From: Physcia stellaris
Taxonomy: Eukaryota > Ascomycota > Lecanoromycetes > Caliciales > Physciaceae
Length of the DNA: 64,000 nucleotides
NCBI GenBank assembly: GCA_018902385.1
Contig: JABSSW010000003.1
Location: 744,001 to 808,000 of the forward strand
Reading direction: 5' to 3'
Below the pieces are notes generated by a model, which saw nothing but the letters and a program-made list of their open reading frames with translations, did no database searches and had not been told where the DNA came from. The translations under genes were made by a program, and so were the position numbers. Of this stretch, positions 44,373 to 56,271 are shown piece by piece; position 1 is the first letter of the stretch, and each line of letters opens with the position of its first letter.

Positions 44373-45559
44373 GGAGGCTGGGTTTGCTTGGGTGGTGTGC
44401 AATCTGAGCGGTTGTTTATGGTTTTGGGTAGAGGGGAATTGTGTTGGATGCTAGACTTGTATATATTGGTATCTTGGCTAGGGAACCTTGGTCTGGGGTT
44501 TCCCTCTTCACAAAAGCGTTAGCATGCTATGATTACATGTGTTTACTCACAGAGCCACCAGACTCTGTTCTGAAATCAAGATTTCTGGAGGCTGCATGAG
44601 ATGCCGATGTAGGTGATCTGAGTAACATCGCACAAGAATAAGCTCCGGACAATTCCCCGGTGAGAACTATATTCTATTCTTGTTAGACATGATGTCCAGT
44701 AATCCGAAACCCTCTACCAAACTTTTGAAAAAAATAATGTACCAAAATCAGAGGATTTCGTGAAGAGAAGAGAAGAGAAGAGAAGAGAAGAGAAGAGAAG
44801 AGAAGAGAAGAGAAGAGAAGAGAAGAGAAGAGAAGAGAAGAGAAGAGAAGAGAAGAGAAGAGAAGAGAAGAGAAGAGAAGAGTTCTCTAAGCTCCGAGCT
44901 CCAGAGGCTTAGAAACATGTTTATCTAGATCAGTGCTACAGTAACTCGAATTTGGGAAGTTTTTTTTAGCGCTCACTACTGCCTCAGATGTCTGGAAATA
45001 TATATATATCATGTTTTGGTGAGAGATAACGACCTGCAAGAACGATACGAGCAAGGAGCAGCTTTAGCACCTACTGCAAAGCGAGCCCGAGCCTCTCGCG
45101 GAACAAAATTTAATGAAGAGATATAGTGACATGCACTTTAGTGTGCTTTTCACTACTAAGAAATTGAGAATAGGCGACAAGTTGTGTATCCCAGCGTCGG
45201 GCATCCCTCCTGGGGATGATTGCACGACGAAGGGCTGGAACTCTCATCGCGTGGTCGTAAGGAGAGCAGCTGGGCCTGACGTGAGACACAATGACTCGAG
45301 AGCACAGGCCTAGAGTATTTTCGATGGAGAAATGCAAGCCCTGCACCTCAAGGGGCCTCGTCTCAAACAGGAATAGGAGTTTATATGGGGAATAAAGTGT
45401 GAGTCTATGCGAACGGGTGGGATGGAGGGATCGTGATTCAGACAAAGAGAGTGATATTCGATGAGGGGCAAGGAGAGGCTTGATAGATGCTCGGTGTCCT
45501 ATATTTCGAGGGCCTAATTTATGGGTGAGGTAGAGTAACCGAGCATCCTCTTACCCATC
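44373..45559. other. Intergenic region with microsatellite
   Basis: S10 3' flank, the GAGAA array, and about 680 bases to the gag-like region. Frames at 45110-45445 on both strands lack recognised motifs. A TATATATATA run at about 45000 lies beside no clear gene. Confidence 0.4.
44763..44882. repeat. (GAGAA)n pentanucleotide microsatellite, about 24 copies
   Basis: A near-uninterrupted run of the five-base unit AGAGA/AGAAG over about 120 bases. Purine on one strand throughout. Likely length-variable between strains; such purine tracts can form unusual DNA structures, but no function is implied. Confidence 0.97.
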
Positions 45560-47132
45560 GCAGATGCTAGTAATGAGCATGACGGGGAGTGATAAGATAC
45601 GACTCTTCCTGAAGCCCAGCAATCGCTGCCTCGAGTCTCGCTATCTCTTCTTCTTCCTCTCTGAATCCATCTCCGATTCCGATTCCGACTCAATACTAAT
45701 TTCTTCGCTATCAGATGGCCTTTTGACTCCCTTCATGAGACTGATTATCCTTTCGAGTTCTTCTTGCAAATCGTTGGTCGGTAAGAGGTCGTTGGGCTTA
45801 CTCATCCTTTCAATGGAGCTCCACCGTTGTGGCCCAGCGTCACCCTCGTCTTTCGTCAGGGTGCTCCAGCTGGCCAGAGGTACACTTCGTACTATTGTTT
45901 TTAGTGTACTGTGACTATCGAGGAATATAGCAGTTTTCTCTTTCATTTCGACCAATACCTCGTTCTTAGTTGTGCATATGGCTTCTGCTCCTCCGCACAT
46001 GGTGTGCTTCCATTGATCTTTTGACCTACCCCCTTAGTCTTGTATACCTCCTGCGTCGTTTTGGACAATTGCTCCAATCTATGGTTGACCACAAAGACCT
46101 TGTTCTTCAGTGTAGCGCCATCTAGACTATCAGAGCCCAGGATCCAATCCTTCCATATCAAAGCAGCTAGGCCGATAATTCCTGGGTCAGGTATACTCTT
46201 ACCTTGACATGTCTTTCACCATCTTCCTGGACGAGCTTCGCTTCATGCTCAATGGTCTTTGCAACCTCCAGGCTATCCGTTGCCACCGAGAGTAACCGCG
46301 CGACTGTGCGACGGTCCAAGGTCTTCACAAGCGCATTATAATAGGAGACTTAGAAGATTGTTGGTACTGTTCGCTCATAATTTGCTTCGTGGATGAGGCC
46401 CCTGCTTGCTTATCACTGGATGCCTAGCTTTTCACCTTATTCACCAAGAAGTTTTGACAGTCCAGGTAAAGATGTTTGATCGACCAAGGCCTTAATTATG
46501 TCATCAATTGTGAGCTCAATTTCACGTTGCTTGGCGTCCTGCATGAGAATGAACATGTACGGGGATAGCTCTCTAGTAAGGCCCATTCGAAAGATGCTAC
46601 TCATGATCCAGTTAGGCATGATTTTGCCGGCCCTCCGAATCTCTTTTTCCTGCTTTTTTAGGTGTTCCGCCCAGGTACGAACGTTGTGGAAGTCGGCCAT
46701 TGATTTTCTGCACATTTCCTGGACAGCCAGGTCAATAGTCGTTAGATCGCTCGTACGGTAGATGTTCTTGAGCTTTTCATAGGCCGTCTTCCCGTCCGAA
46801 AGTCCCACGATGTGTGATTGAGGTCCTGTATCGCAAGCAATGCTGATTGCTGCATAGGCTCTAGCATTATTGCTGGTCCACTCCTTGTGCTCCTTCATGT
46901 ACGTATTGAGCTCGGCGTCGTATGCAGTTTGCTGAGTCTTCGTAATAGGCGCTGTGGAGCCGTCCTCGTTGGTCCTACCTACTGGTAGGTCAGGTTGAAT
47001 TGGCGTTTCCTCCAATCCAGAAACATAATGCCAGAGTCCTGAGAGTTTGAGGCAGTTTTGCAATTCCTCCTCCCAGGAGTTCCAATTCTCGGTTCCCTTC
47101 AGCTTCTTGATTTCATACACTCCCTCCACCAT
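45560..47132 (-). mobile_element. Ty1/copia-type gag-like fossil
   Basis: The minus-strand frame 47132-46437 begins MVEGVYEIKKLKGTENWNSW and contains KTAYEKLKNIY, the gag layout of Ty1/copia LTR retrotransposons (UBN2-like). Further minus-strand frames from about 46161 to 45600 may belong to it. No protease, integrase, reverse transcriptase or RNase H was recognised, and no pair of long terminal repeats, so this is an incomplete copy. The gag part looks comparatively well kept, which argues against great age, but age cannot be estimated without relatives. Confidence 0.72.
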
Positions 47133-47574
47133 GTTTTTGGATGGATCCCCAGTATAGTAGGTAGCCTGAAAGGCTTTCGTGATTGAGTTTAGGTGGTTGC
47201 GTTGCTGGTATTCTCCGGCTGCACCCTGTTGAATCGTTACGTGTAAAATCGATGTTTACTTCAGAAGATCGTGACTGTAGGTTCAAACGAGAGCACAGAC
47301 GGGCTCCTAATCTGTTGAAAGGCTAGAGCACACCGATTCAAGCATTGACTGCTTGACCGACTTTCTAGGTATCTATGTGGGAGCATTGGGTCTGTACATG
47401 CGAAATATTTGGGCTCTTTTATATCACGTGACACTGGACCCTGAAGGGTAGTGGCACAGTTGGAACTAATTCTAGAGCGCGCGAAAACGCGGTAACGCGA
47501 CTTCGGTTGTCAAACTGCTTGTGCTGGTGCTATCAAGCCGTCTCTCAAGACTTCATGATCATAGACGTCTCACC
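47133..47574. promoter_or_regulatory. Spacer and promoter of the 47575 gene
   Basis: About 440 bases. Contains TATATCACGTGACAC around 47421-47435, an E-box-like CACGTG palindrome about 145 bases before the start codon. This could be a site for bHLH factors; inference only. Confidence 0.4.
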
Positions 47575-49253
47575 ATGAGCTTTTCCTCCTCTATTCACTC
47601 AGCTGGGCAGTCCGCCAAAATGATAAGTTCATCGCCACCACGGCCAAGCCAGGCAAACAACACCCTGCCTGCTTATCGCACTGTTAAACAGCTACCTTTC
47701 GAGCTGCGCGAGCATTGTGTGATCCATTTCGAAGAAGGCCTTTGTATGCTCTTTCTGTCGATTGCTATACACATTGACTGATTGGTGAGTTAGATACTCA
47801 GGCGCTCAGCCTTCTCATCTCTCTCATCACATCTGGAAATACTATATCTCGAACGCCTGCCCTTCTCCCTCCACCACAGCACATAGCCTTAGCATCCACC
47901 TTTATCGTTCACCCAGCTTTCACTACACGCGCCAAGTCAGCAGACAAGGTAGAAGCCTCAAATCTCGCTCTACGATATCTGCGTCTGGTCCTCAAACTCG
48001 TAGGGCCTGTCAATGGCAACCTTCAGGATGCTTTTACTTTCACTGGTACGAGGACGTCTACTCGTCGCGGAACGACTGGTAGGCGTCGGACGACAGATGA
48101 CCTTGATTTTCCAAAAGATGACGATTTTAACATCAATAGCGACCTCGCAGGCCCAGGCGCTGTCTGGTCTCAAGCAGAAGACTTCTGGCAAGTGGTCGGC
48201 TGGGCTTTCAATTGCAGCGTGCTTCACGAGCGACGTTGGGAGTGCTGGAGCCTTTGGCTCGAATATATGATACAAGTCCTGGAGAAAGATTGGGAGACGC
48301 GATGGGTCGAATTCGAGACGGACCCCGACGGCTATGCAGATCCTCGAGTTGAGAGCATGATCGTCCGATATCTCTCGGCAGATTCACTATCGACAGGACG
48401 TGATCGTAAGATTCTACGTGCAATATTCGCCAATGGAACCGCTAGAAGCACGACTGAATTCCCCGAAATCTGGAAAAACGAGACTAGGGAGCGAAAGAAG
48501 GCGTCAGGCGATATTAGACGCCCAAAAGTAAAAATTGACATCGAGGAGGGAATTTACGGAGACTATGACGCATCGGAATCATCTGAACTTGAGGAGTCAT
48601 CGCCGTCATCACCAGTAGGGCCAATCTCACCACCTCCTGAGGAGATTCCCAATGTCGCAACACCTCTAGGTGGTTCGCAAGCGATTGCCCTTCGCCTCCG
48701 CCTCCTTTCTCTCCTATCAACAGTGTCAGCCATGATACCAGAAACATTCCTTCCACTAGTTGCTCTCTACGATCTCTACCTCGAACAAATCCGACCCCTT
48801 CCGCTCCCGACATTCTTCATCCTAATGTCACCTGCTAGCCTTTCTTTGGTCACTGCTGCTGCTGCTTCTACTCTCACGCAGTACATCCTCCGTTTCCTCA
48901 TCGTCACTGCAGCTCCTATGCCACCTACAGATTCCCTTGCTCAAGACGTCCTAGAGAAGCATTATCTTCCATTCACGGCGAACACACAATCCGTGGCCGA
49001 TAACGCTCGAGTAAGTCTTTGCATTGAGACACTGCTGCAATTGCTGCACAAGTATGTAGGAATTGAATGGAGCGAGAGCCTTTTCGAAGCATCAGAGAGA
49101 GGGATTGAGGCACGAGAAAGAAAGGCGAAGAAAGAAGGGAGGAAGAGCAAAGCCAATGGACAATCTGGCGGAGAGAGAATGTGGTTAACGGCGAGTGGAG
49201 AAAGAATACGGGGACTTGTAGAGATGTGTAAGCCATCCCTGACGGCATCATAG
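47575..49253 (+). CDS. Unknown conserved fungal protein, helical
   Basis: Two exons (47575-47743 and 47794-49253) sum to 1629 bases, 542 residues. The splice gives HFEEGLY-TQALSLLISLI. The N-terminal part after a Ser-rich start (LPFELREHCVIHFEEG) and the regions ASNLALRYLRLVLKLVGPVN, SQAEDFWQVVGWAFNCSVLH, RRWECWSLWLEYMIQVLEKD and QAIALRLRLLSLLSTVSAMI look like packed alpha-helices, as in HEAT-type or scaffold proteins. An acidic Ser/Glu/Pro linker lies near residues 310-350 and a Lys-rich helix near the end. No signal peptide. No family recognised. It lies a short distance (208 bases) before ARP1 on the same strand. Confidence 0.78.
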
Positions 49254-49461
49254 AATAACCTATAGCGTTGCAGAATACTCTTTTTGCTTCAAGCCTTAGG
49301 AAGCTACTGGACGTCCCAATAATGTTTGTGATACGTATGACAGTGTCCAAAATACATGAAGCTATCGAAAATGGCGGTTTAGCGTCTTGGCACGTCGCGT
49401 CCTCACGTCTCCGCTTCGCTGTCGAATATCTACGCCTCTCCGTTCTATTCCCAATCTCAAC

Positions 49462-50791
49462 ATGGCCGATACACTTCACAATGCGCCGATAGTACTTGAC
49501 AACGGCAGCGGCACCATTAGAGCTGGGTTCGCTGGCGAAGATTTACCGAAGTGTTATTTCCCTTCTTACGTCGGCAGGCCTAAACATACAAGAGTACTCG
49601 CGGGGGCATTAGAAGGAGATGTCTTCATTGGACCAAGAGCGGAGGAGCTTCGAGGACTACTGAAGATTCGATATCCGTTGGAGCATGGCATCGTCACAGA
49701 TTGGGATGACATGGAGAAGATCTGGCAATACGTCTATTCAGAGGAGCTCAAAACTATGAGCGAAGAAGTATGTGCACCATGGCCGCTGTTTCGTTTACTA
49801 TCAATTTCTCCTTGATTTTGCTCAACTGACAAGTTTTGTTTGGTCTGACAGCATCCAGTATTACTCACAGAGCCTCCGTTGAATCCACGATCAAATCGCG
49901 ATACTGCAGCTCAGATTCTGTTTGAAACCTTCAATGTACCCGCGCTGTACACATCGATCCAGGCTGTCTTATCTCTTTATGCTTCCGGCCGGACAACAGG
50001 AATAGTACTAGATTCAGGTGATGGTGTCTCACACGCTGTTCCGGTATACGAAGGGTTCGCCATGGCAAATAGCATTCAAAGAATCGATGTCGCAGGTAGA
50101 GACGTCACGGAATATCTGCAGTTGTTGTTCAGAAAGAGTGGCTTGGTTTTCCACACAAGTGCAGAAAAGGAGATAGTAAGAGCCATCAAGGAAAAGGGTT
50201 GCTATGTAGCCTCAGATCCAAAGAAGGAGGAGAAGGAGTGGTCCAGTTATAGTGGTGTCGCGGCGAGCAAGACTGTTGAATACCCCTTGCCCGACGGTCA
50301 AAAGATCAAGGCAAGCTGTGTGAGCATGCTGCTGGGGGTAGCTAATTGACCATGATTTCAGGTCGGAACTGAACGCTTCAGAGCGCCCGAGATACTTTTC
50401 GATCCCGAAATCATTGGTCTCGAGTACCCAGGCATACATCAGATTGTCGTCGATGCCATCAACAGGACCGATATGGACCTCAGGAAATCACTGTTCGGCA
50501 ATATTGTCCTCTCTGGAGGTTCCACACTTACGAAAGGATTCGGAGACCGGTTATTGCACGAGGTGCAAAGGCTTGCTGTGAAGGACATGAAAATTAAGAT
50601 ATTTGCACCACCGGAGCGAAAGTACAGCACGTGGATCGGAGGCAGTATTCTTGCTGGTCTGAGCACTTTTCGGAAGGTAAGTAACTAACATTTTCGTCAT
50701 CTGTTCTAATGTACTGACACGGCAGTAGATGTGGGTGGGCATTGACGATTGGCACGAGAATCCTGATATCATACATACCAAATTCAATTGA
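49462..50791 (+). CDS. ARP1: Actin-related protein 1 (centractin), dynactin subunit
   Basis: Four exons (49462-49767, 49852-50310, 50362-50676, 50729-50791) sum to 1143 bases, 380 residues, standard for Arp1. Actin-fold motifs: [20 protein letters not shown], then the Arp1-type [78 protein letters not shown] and the C-terminal [13 protein letters not shown]. Arp1 forms the short filament of dynactin, which links dynein to cargo; in filamentous fungi it is needed for nuclear distribution. Intron 2 (50311-50361) begins GCAAGC, a GC-AG intron, because QKIK-VGTERF needs exactly that junction. The upstream gene ends only 208 bases before the start, so the promoter is short. Confidence 0.95.
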
Positions 50792-52406
50792 CGCATCAAT
50801 AACGAGGAATGGATGAAGCTTCTATTGGCTAAATGCAGATTGTCAAGCTCTGCAGCATACGCTCGTGCATTGGTATCGATTCATTCGCCGATCCAGTAAT
50901 TGGATGACACCTCATCCTTCAAGGCGAGCGGTGAGAGGCGAGCATCACAGCGCGTTACGCAAAGGAAGGCTTCCATGGGCCATGGCTTCACAATATCCAT
51001 GACTTTCAATGTATAGTTATGCATAACTGGCGCCTCACCCGTCCCACTGCATACATGCGCCCTGGAAGCTGGGCGAGAGTTAAGATCACGCGTTCAGCGG
51101 GTGGCAGATCCAGACCACTTTCTCCGAGGCGGCTACCCCAGGTTTCTCGCAAGCGCTAACAGATGTTGTTGAAGATGGACGGGTTTCTTTAGATCTTCCA
51201 TAGAACGGGATTCGGGCTTCACTAAAACCAACAAAGTGCGCAGTAGTACCACCTGACGTGACCTGAGAAGCAAACCCAACAAGACCTGACACCTTCGTCA
51301 AGCGGAAAGCGCACTTGGTGAGAAGAGTTCCGTCACTTCCGTGCTTCCACTGCATGTCGAAAGGCACGGCTACTACTGAAGTGGACGATCGTACTCGGAG
51401 CAAGAATAATAACGAGCCATAAGCTGACCGCAATCGATAGTACGAGGTACATTCAAGGTCCCCAGCATGTATTTCGGTAACCAGTGAGCAAGTCAGCAGT
51501 GGGCACACCGCAATTCCAGCGCGGATCCGTGTGTTCACGTTGCATTCTCCAAGACTCTTTTTGGATTCCCATTACCCCCAGGAAACTGCCCTCGCAGAGG
51601 GTGGAAGGCAAAGGTGGTTCAGACGGAAGGCTACGCCCATAGGTTGCATGACCGAAGAAGCGCGAAGTGGACACCATCAGTCTTGCAGCGTTTCTGTTAC
51701 GTTTGCCGAGCCAATTAGCTGAAGAAATCACGGCATGCTAGTCAGATGACCAGACATGCACAAAGCGGCACTTCCTCCGCCCCTTGGCCTTCCGCCCCAA
51801 GCCGCATTTTGCCTCGAAATCTCTCGTGTTTTCTCTTCAGCTCCCCGTCATTCCGCCATTTGTAAGGGTAATCATCACACTGGAAGTCTCTGCTGGGTCG
51901 CCGCTTTGTTCGGCCCATCTTCCTACTCTACGAGTACGGTCATACCTGTGAAGCTTAACGTTGCCGTTAACTGCAAGGCGCGCTCCGCCCGTAACGCCCT
52001 GCGTGATCTGAAAATTTGTTGATGCTTTCAGTTAACGGCATAGTATTTCCAGTTAACGGAATAGTCAATCCTTTTACCTTTCAAACATGAAATCATCGTC
52101 CAAATACCAGTCACCTGGGGCGTGCTGGCTTCTATTGGCATGCCAATAATAATCATATCCCTGTGGTGAGGGGGGTTTCTCTATATAATCACGTCTTGCT
52201 GCACATAGATGATGAATTTTATCTCCACATTCACAGAAACATCACAAAGAAACAAGATTCCCTTTGATTTTCTTCCCACATTCTCCCTACACTTCAATCT
52301 GCGTCCAACCTCAGACTCTCGCACTTTGACCAAGTCCTACACATCCTCAATTCACCGATAGAATACTCCAACTCTCTACAGCCACATCCTTACCAACTCA
52401 CTTGAG
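50792..52406. other. Intergenic 1.6 kb with one uncharacterised minus-strand ORF
   Basis: The minus frame 51538-51086 (150 codons) contains VVAVPFDMQWKHGSDGTLLT and FVGFSEARIPFYGRS, which read like protein, but its start region does not connect to a good upstream exon and I recognise no family. TTAACGG motifs occur three times near 51964-52057, in both orientations. CTATATAATC near 52180 may be the TATA box of the 52407 gene. Otherwise nothing. Confidence 0.35.
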
Positions 52407-52826
52407 ATGCCTATCCGTCTCACAGAACCGCACCCAACCGCCTCCACCAGAATGACCTTCGGACGCGGCGGCGCCGGCAACGCCACCCGCCCACCACCAC
52501 CCTGCACCCTGACAGGAACAACTCGCCTCGCCGGATCCATCCACTCTACATCCTCCCACCCCACCGCAGGCCACAAATTCTCCACCGGCCGCGGCGGCTC
52601 AGGCAATATGCACCCCAGCTCCGACGAGCGACCTATGTTCCGCTTCGACGAGGAGCTCGAGCAGGAGCGGCTGAGGGGCGAGCAGGCGCCTGTATACCAT
52701 GTCGGACGAGGCGGGCAGGGCAACGCCGTCAGTGCTCGACGGGAGAGCAGTGGCAGCGAGGGCTCGAGCAGGAGCTCGCGGGGCGGCAGCGTGGAGTGGG
52801 TCCGGAACCTGGCGAAGAAGCTGTGA
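52407..52826 (+). CDS. GRGGxGN-repeat protein (DUF3602, Par32-like)
   Basis: Single exon, 139 residues. Three copies of the hallmark motif: GRGGAGN at about residue 19, GRGGSGN at about 62, and GRGGQGN at about 99, with Ser/Thr/Pro-rich disordered linkers and a short helix ending VEWVRNLAKKL. The DUF3602 family includes yeast Par32, which accumulates when TORC1 is inactive and restrains ammonium transporters. In filamentous fungi most members are uncharacterised, so a link to nitrogen signalling is inference. GC content is high for the region. The 5' leader is CAAC/CT-rich, typical of a well-expressed fungal gene. Confidence 0.85.
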   Translation: MPIRLTEPHPTASTRMTFGRGGAGNATRPPPPCTLTGTTRLAGSIHSTSSHPTAGHKFSTGRGGSGNMHPSSDERPMFRFDEELEQERLRGEQAPVYHVGRGGQGNAVSARRESSGSEGSSRSSRGGSVEWVRNLAKKL

Positions 52827-53939
52827 TCCGTGTCGGCTCTTCTGTTCAACATCCACCATACCGCTTGACGCTCTCATTCCTCGTCCTTCTTACGATCTAA
52901 TATCCACCTGCATTATCACTACGGTTCGGTCTGGGGCGGCAAAAGTCTTTGTTTTTCTCGCGCATTCGATGGTCGCTTAGCGGTTGCTCGTTTTCTTCAG
53001 CGTGTTCCTTGTCCCCATCGTTCCTCGGGCTGGTTCCCGGTGAGTACCGTCACGGAGTTTCACTGCGGATTTTTGCTTGCACGATGACCAGATACCCGCC
53101 ATCAGAAGCATGGGCACGCGTTTGGCGGTTTCTTTGTTGTATCTACGTCTGTATCTGTACATAGCTTGGTAGCTTAGTGTCAATAATCATTTTCATGCAG
53201 TCTTCTAGTCCTTTCTGGCTTCCTTGTCTCTGGCCGAACCGGCTTCCTTGGGTCTGACTTTCCTGTACCTGCCTTCCTCACATCTCGCTCCCTTACATTT
53301 ATCTATCTCGCATAAAAGTCGTTTATTCCTACCTACCTACCTGTACCTATCTCCTACTCCCCCAACCCCCACCAGTCCTCCCGTCCTCGATCCCATCCTC
53401 ATCGTCCAAATGCTCTACAACCTCTTCCCACTCCCAACTCGCCGGAGCCAGGAACGCTCCTTGAACAATAGCGCACCCACAGTGACTTCTTCCATGTCCA
53501 ATAACCTCCCACCGTCTCTATGACACAGGAGAAATTTACCTCGGTCTTCAGCTCTACGACTACTTGTGGTCTTCCCGAACGTGGGCTTTTTGGTAGGGAA
53601 GATAGGAGGGAAGAAAGGTATGCCTTGGGTCTGCATTCTGACTGGCGGGCGAAGACGAATACCGCGTGTGAGATGACTACTAGAGGAGATTCGGACCTGG
53701 GGAACAATCTCAGAGCACGCAATGTCGCGCAGCCACGACCTGCTTTTGTACAACCACACCAAATTCTTGCAGTTAGCAACAGGCGACTACGATCTTGGGT
53801 CCACGGATCACGACATCGATTCGCACCATGGTTACAGAGATGGCGAATTTGGCAAGCGAGGTAGGGAACCGTTTCGCTCGTCTCGAACTAGGTAGGTGCT
53901 CAGCCTCTCAAATCCGAAATATCCAAGCCCAGTCTCCTC
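52827..53939. other. Intergenic 1.1 kb
   Basis: CT-rich stretches (about 53300-53400) with ACCTACCTACCTGTACCTA near 53330. Overlapping frames on both strands (53399-53779 minus, 53520-53864 plus) share no recognised motif. 3' flanks of the two convergent genes. Confidence 0.4.
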
Positions 53940-55827
53940 TCACGCCGGATACGCCGCTCCATCCCCCCTCGGATCACTCCCACCACTATACACACACCTC
54001 CCATCCTCAACATGACACCTAATGACCTGACCCCTTCCAAACAGCCCCCTCTGATACCCGCGCACAACCTCCACCTCGTGCCCCAACTCCCTTAATCCCT
54101 TCACCACATCCTCCCTGATGCCCTCCTCTAGGTACACCGTCCGATCCAACACCTGCCCCTGATCCGGCATGCCTGCGCCGATACATATCCGCGGTGCATC
54201 CAGCGCCGCCTGCGGGTTGCACCCAAAGGTCAGCATGTTGAGCAACACCTGCACATGCCCCTGCGGCTGCATGAAGCCGCCCATGACGCCATACACAGAG
54301 TGTAAGCTCCCGTCGCTCGGATTCGTGATCATTGCCGGGATGATGGTGTGATAGGGTCTCTTGCCCGGGGCGTAGACGTTGGGATGGTGCTCCGCGAGCT
54401 CGAAATTCGAGCCGCGGTTCTGCAGCGTGAAGCCGCAGCCTTGGGGGACGATGCCTGTGCCGAAGCCGCTGTAGTTGCTGTTGATGAAGGAGATGCCGTT
54501 GCCCGCGCTGTCGGTCACGGCGAGGTAGACCGTGTCGCTGTGGTTGTGCGCCGGGGAGCCGTGGTCGAGGATGTCGGATGCTTTGGTGGGGGAGAAGAGT
54601 TTCGCGCGGGAGGCGAGGTAGGGGCGCGAGATGAGCTCTGCGGTGGGCACTTTCGAGACCGTCGGGTCTGTGACCCACCAGTTTGCGTCTGCGAAGGCGA
54701 TGCGTAGGCTTTCGATCACGGCGTGAAGATGCGCGGTGCTGTTGTGGTCGGCTGAGGTCCAGGTGGCGATTTGGTGGCTTCGTTCGAGTTCTTCGAGGAT
54801 GCCGAGGGCCATGAGGGCGACGATGCCTTGGCCGTTGGGCGGATGTTCCCAGATTTCGACGCCGTGCTTTTCACTACCGGTGGTGTCCTCGCCGTGTAGG
54901 TTGGCTCTTTGGCTTTCGTGCACGTTCTGTCCACTGAATCTTAGGGAGATGGCTTCGACTTCTTCACTGCCGAGTTTCATGTGGTCTTCGAGATCTTCGG
55001 GCTGGAGGTGACCTCCGAGATCATTGACCACCTTAATCAAAGAATTTGCTACGTCGCCTTGATAGAAGCCTGCCTTGCCATGTTTTGCTAATAGCCTGAA
55101 TGTGTTTGCGAGAGTCGGATTGGCGAACAGCTCGCCTGGTCTTGGTGCTCTTTTCCCGTCTTTGGCATTCTTGTCGCTTTTGAGCATCTCGCCATGGTTC
55201 GGAGACGCTTGACGGATATGATCCTCAAGTTCTTGCCACTAATGAATTGTCAATCATGCTTGTGTTTCTACCTTTGTGCCCTATACTGACAAAAGTTGCT
55301 GCAAGCTCAGAGACAGGAAAGCCTTTCTCTCCAAGCTCTATAGCTGGCATCAGTATCTGCTCCATACTTAATTTACCGCTGCCAAATCTTTCAATGGTGT
55401 CGATCCATCCAGCCGGGGCGCCTGGCACGGTAATTGCATGCACACTGGTGGTAGGTATCTTTGCTCCGACATCTTCACACGTAACGCCTATATCACGCCT
55501 TATCTGCTCTAAGCTTCCTTTTGCAGCAGATCTCCCTGAGCCATTCAAGGCGTGAACCTTCCTTGTCTTTGCATCGTAGAACAGACAGAACATGTCACCG
55601 CCTATCCCTGTCGATGAAGGCTCGGTCATGTTCAGTGCTGCAGCAACAGCAACAGCTGCATCTGCGGCGTTTCCCCCATCTCTCAATATCTGCTGTCCTG
55701 CCTGAGCTGCCAGCGGTTGGGTGCATGCTACCATGCCATTGGCACTGTGAACGACGCTTCGCCGACTAGGAAAGGAAATGAATTCGGGATCCGAGGAGGG
55801 ATAGATAGCTGAGGCGTTGAGAGGCAT
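53940..55827 (-). CDS. Gamma-glutamyltranspeptidase-family (Ntn hydrolase) protein
   Basis: Two exons (55827-55291 and 55238-53940) sum to 1836 bases, 611 residues. The intron uses a GTCAGT donor, joining SELAATF to [16 protein letters not shown]-terminal half: [40 protein letters not shown] and [14 protein letters not shown], the GGT glutamate-binding region. The processing site and nucleophile are in [20 protein letters not shown], where the Thr after Asp becomes the new N-terminus. Then [40 protein letters not shown] and [13 protein letters not shown] complete the small subunit. No signal peptide is evident, so it is probably the cytosolic type seen in bacteria and fungi rather than the glutathione-degrading vacuolar enzyme. 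The start at 55827 is preferred; an in-frame ATG at 55857 is also possible. Confidence 0.92.
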
Positions 55828-56271
55828 TTTGACACTTTTGCTCTGTAGATTTATCAATGATCCTCACTTACGTGGATGTCAGCTCTAGTCTATCAATGAT
55901 TAAAGCACAAACATAGAGAGATAAGGAGAAGCGCGTGGGTTGGATGACTTGGATTAGCACATTAGCATTCACTTTCTAGGATGGCTTTCCTATGATACAT
56001 CTACTATACACACGCTCTGAAGGCGCTAGCAATCCAATTGGCAAATCGACTCAAGAGAGCATGGAAGAACGAGGGGGATGGTGGAGGAAAGGACACCGGC
56101 TTATCTCAGACCGTGACATTTGCCGAAGGAGAGCTAGACTGGATTGGGAAGCCCAAGAAAATTCATGGCCAATTCCACGCAAATCAGGAGGATATTTCCT
56201 TTCGCGTTCATGGCGTACACTCTTTTTCATTGATGTTCAGGAGGTAGATGAGGTTGTAGAATAGGCATAGC
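55828..56271. promoter_or_regulatory. Divergent promoter region with a weak plus-strand ORF
   Basis: Between the GGT-family (-) and release-factor (+) start codons. One plus frame (about 56017-56247) encodes RLKRAWKNEGDGGGKDTGLS then TVTFAEGELDWIG and looks protein-like but lacks an ATG; the neighbouring frame does have one. Possibly a vestigial exon. No TATA box. Confidence 0.35.

Noticed and set aside
43791-44402. 203-codon minus ORF
   Set aside because: Antisense shadow of the S10 carboxypeptidase last exon.
44763-44882. CRISPR-like array
   Set aside because: A five-base simple repeat without spacers, in a eukaryotic context.
51960-52060. TTAACGG repeats as transposon ends
   Set aside because: Three short copies in mixed orientation, but no extended inverted repeat or target duplication.
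53399-53864. Overlapping ORFs on both strands near 53.5 kb
   Set aside because: No motif and no splice support; likely intergenic.
54019-54678. 219-codon minus ORF
   Set aside because: Shadow frame inside the GGT-family gene, with Arg/His/Gln-biased composition typical of an off-frame reading of GC-rich coding DNA.
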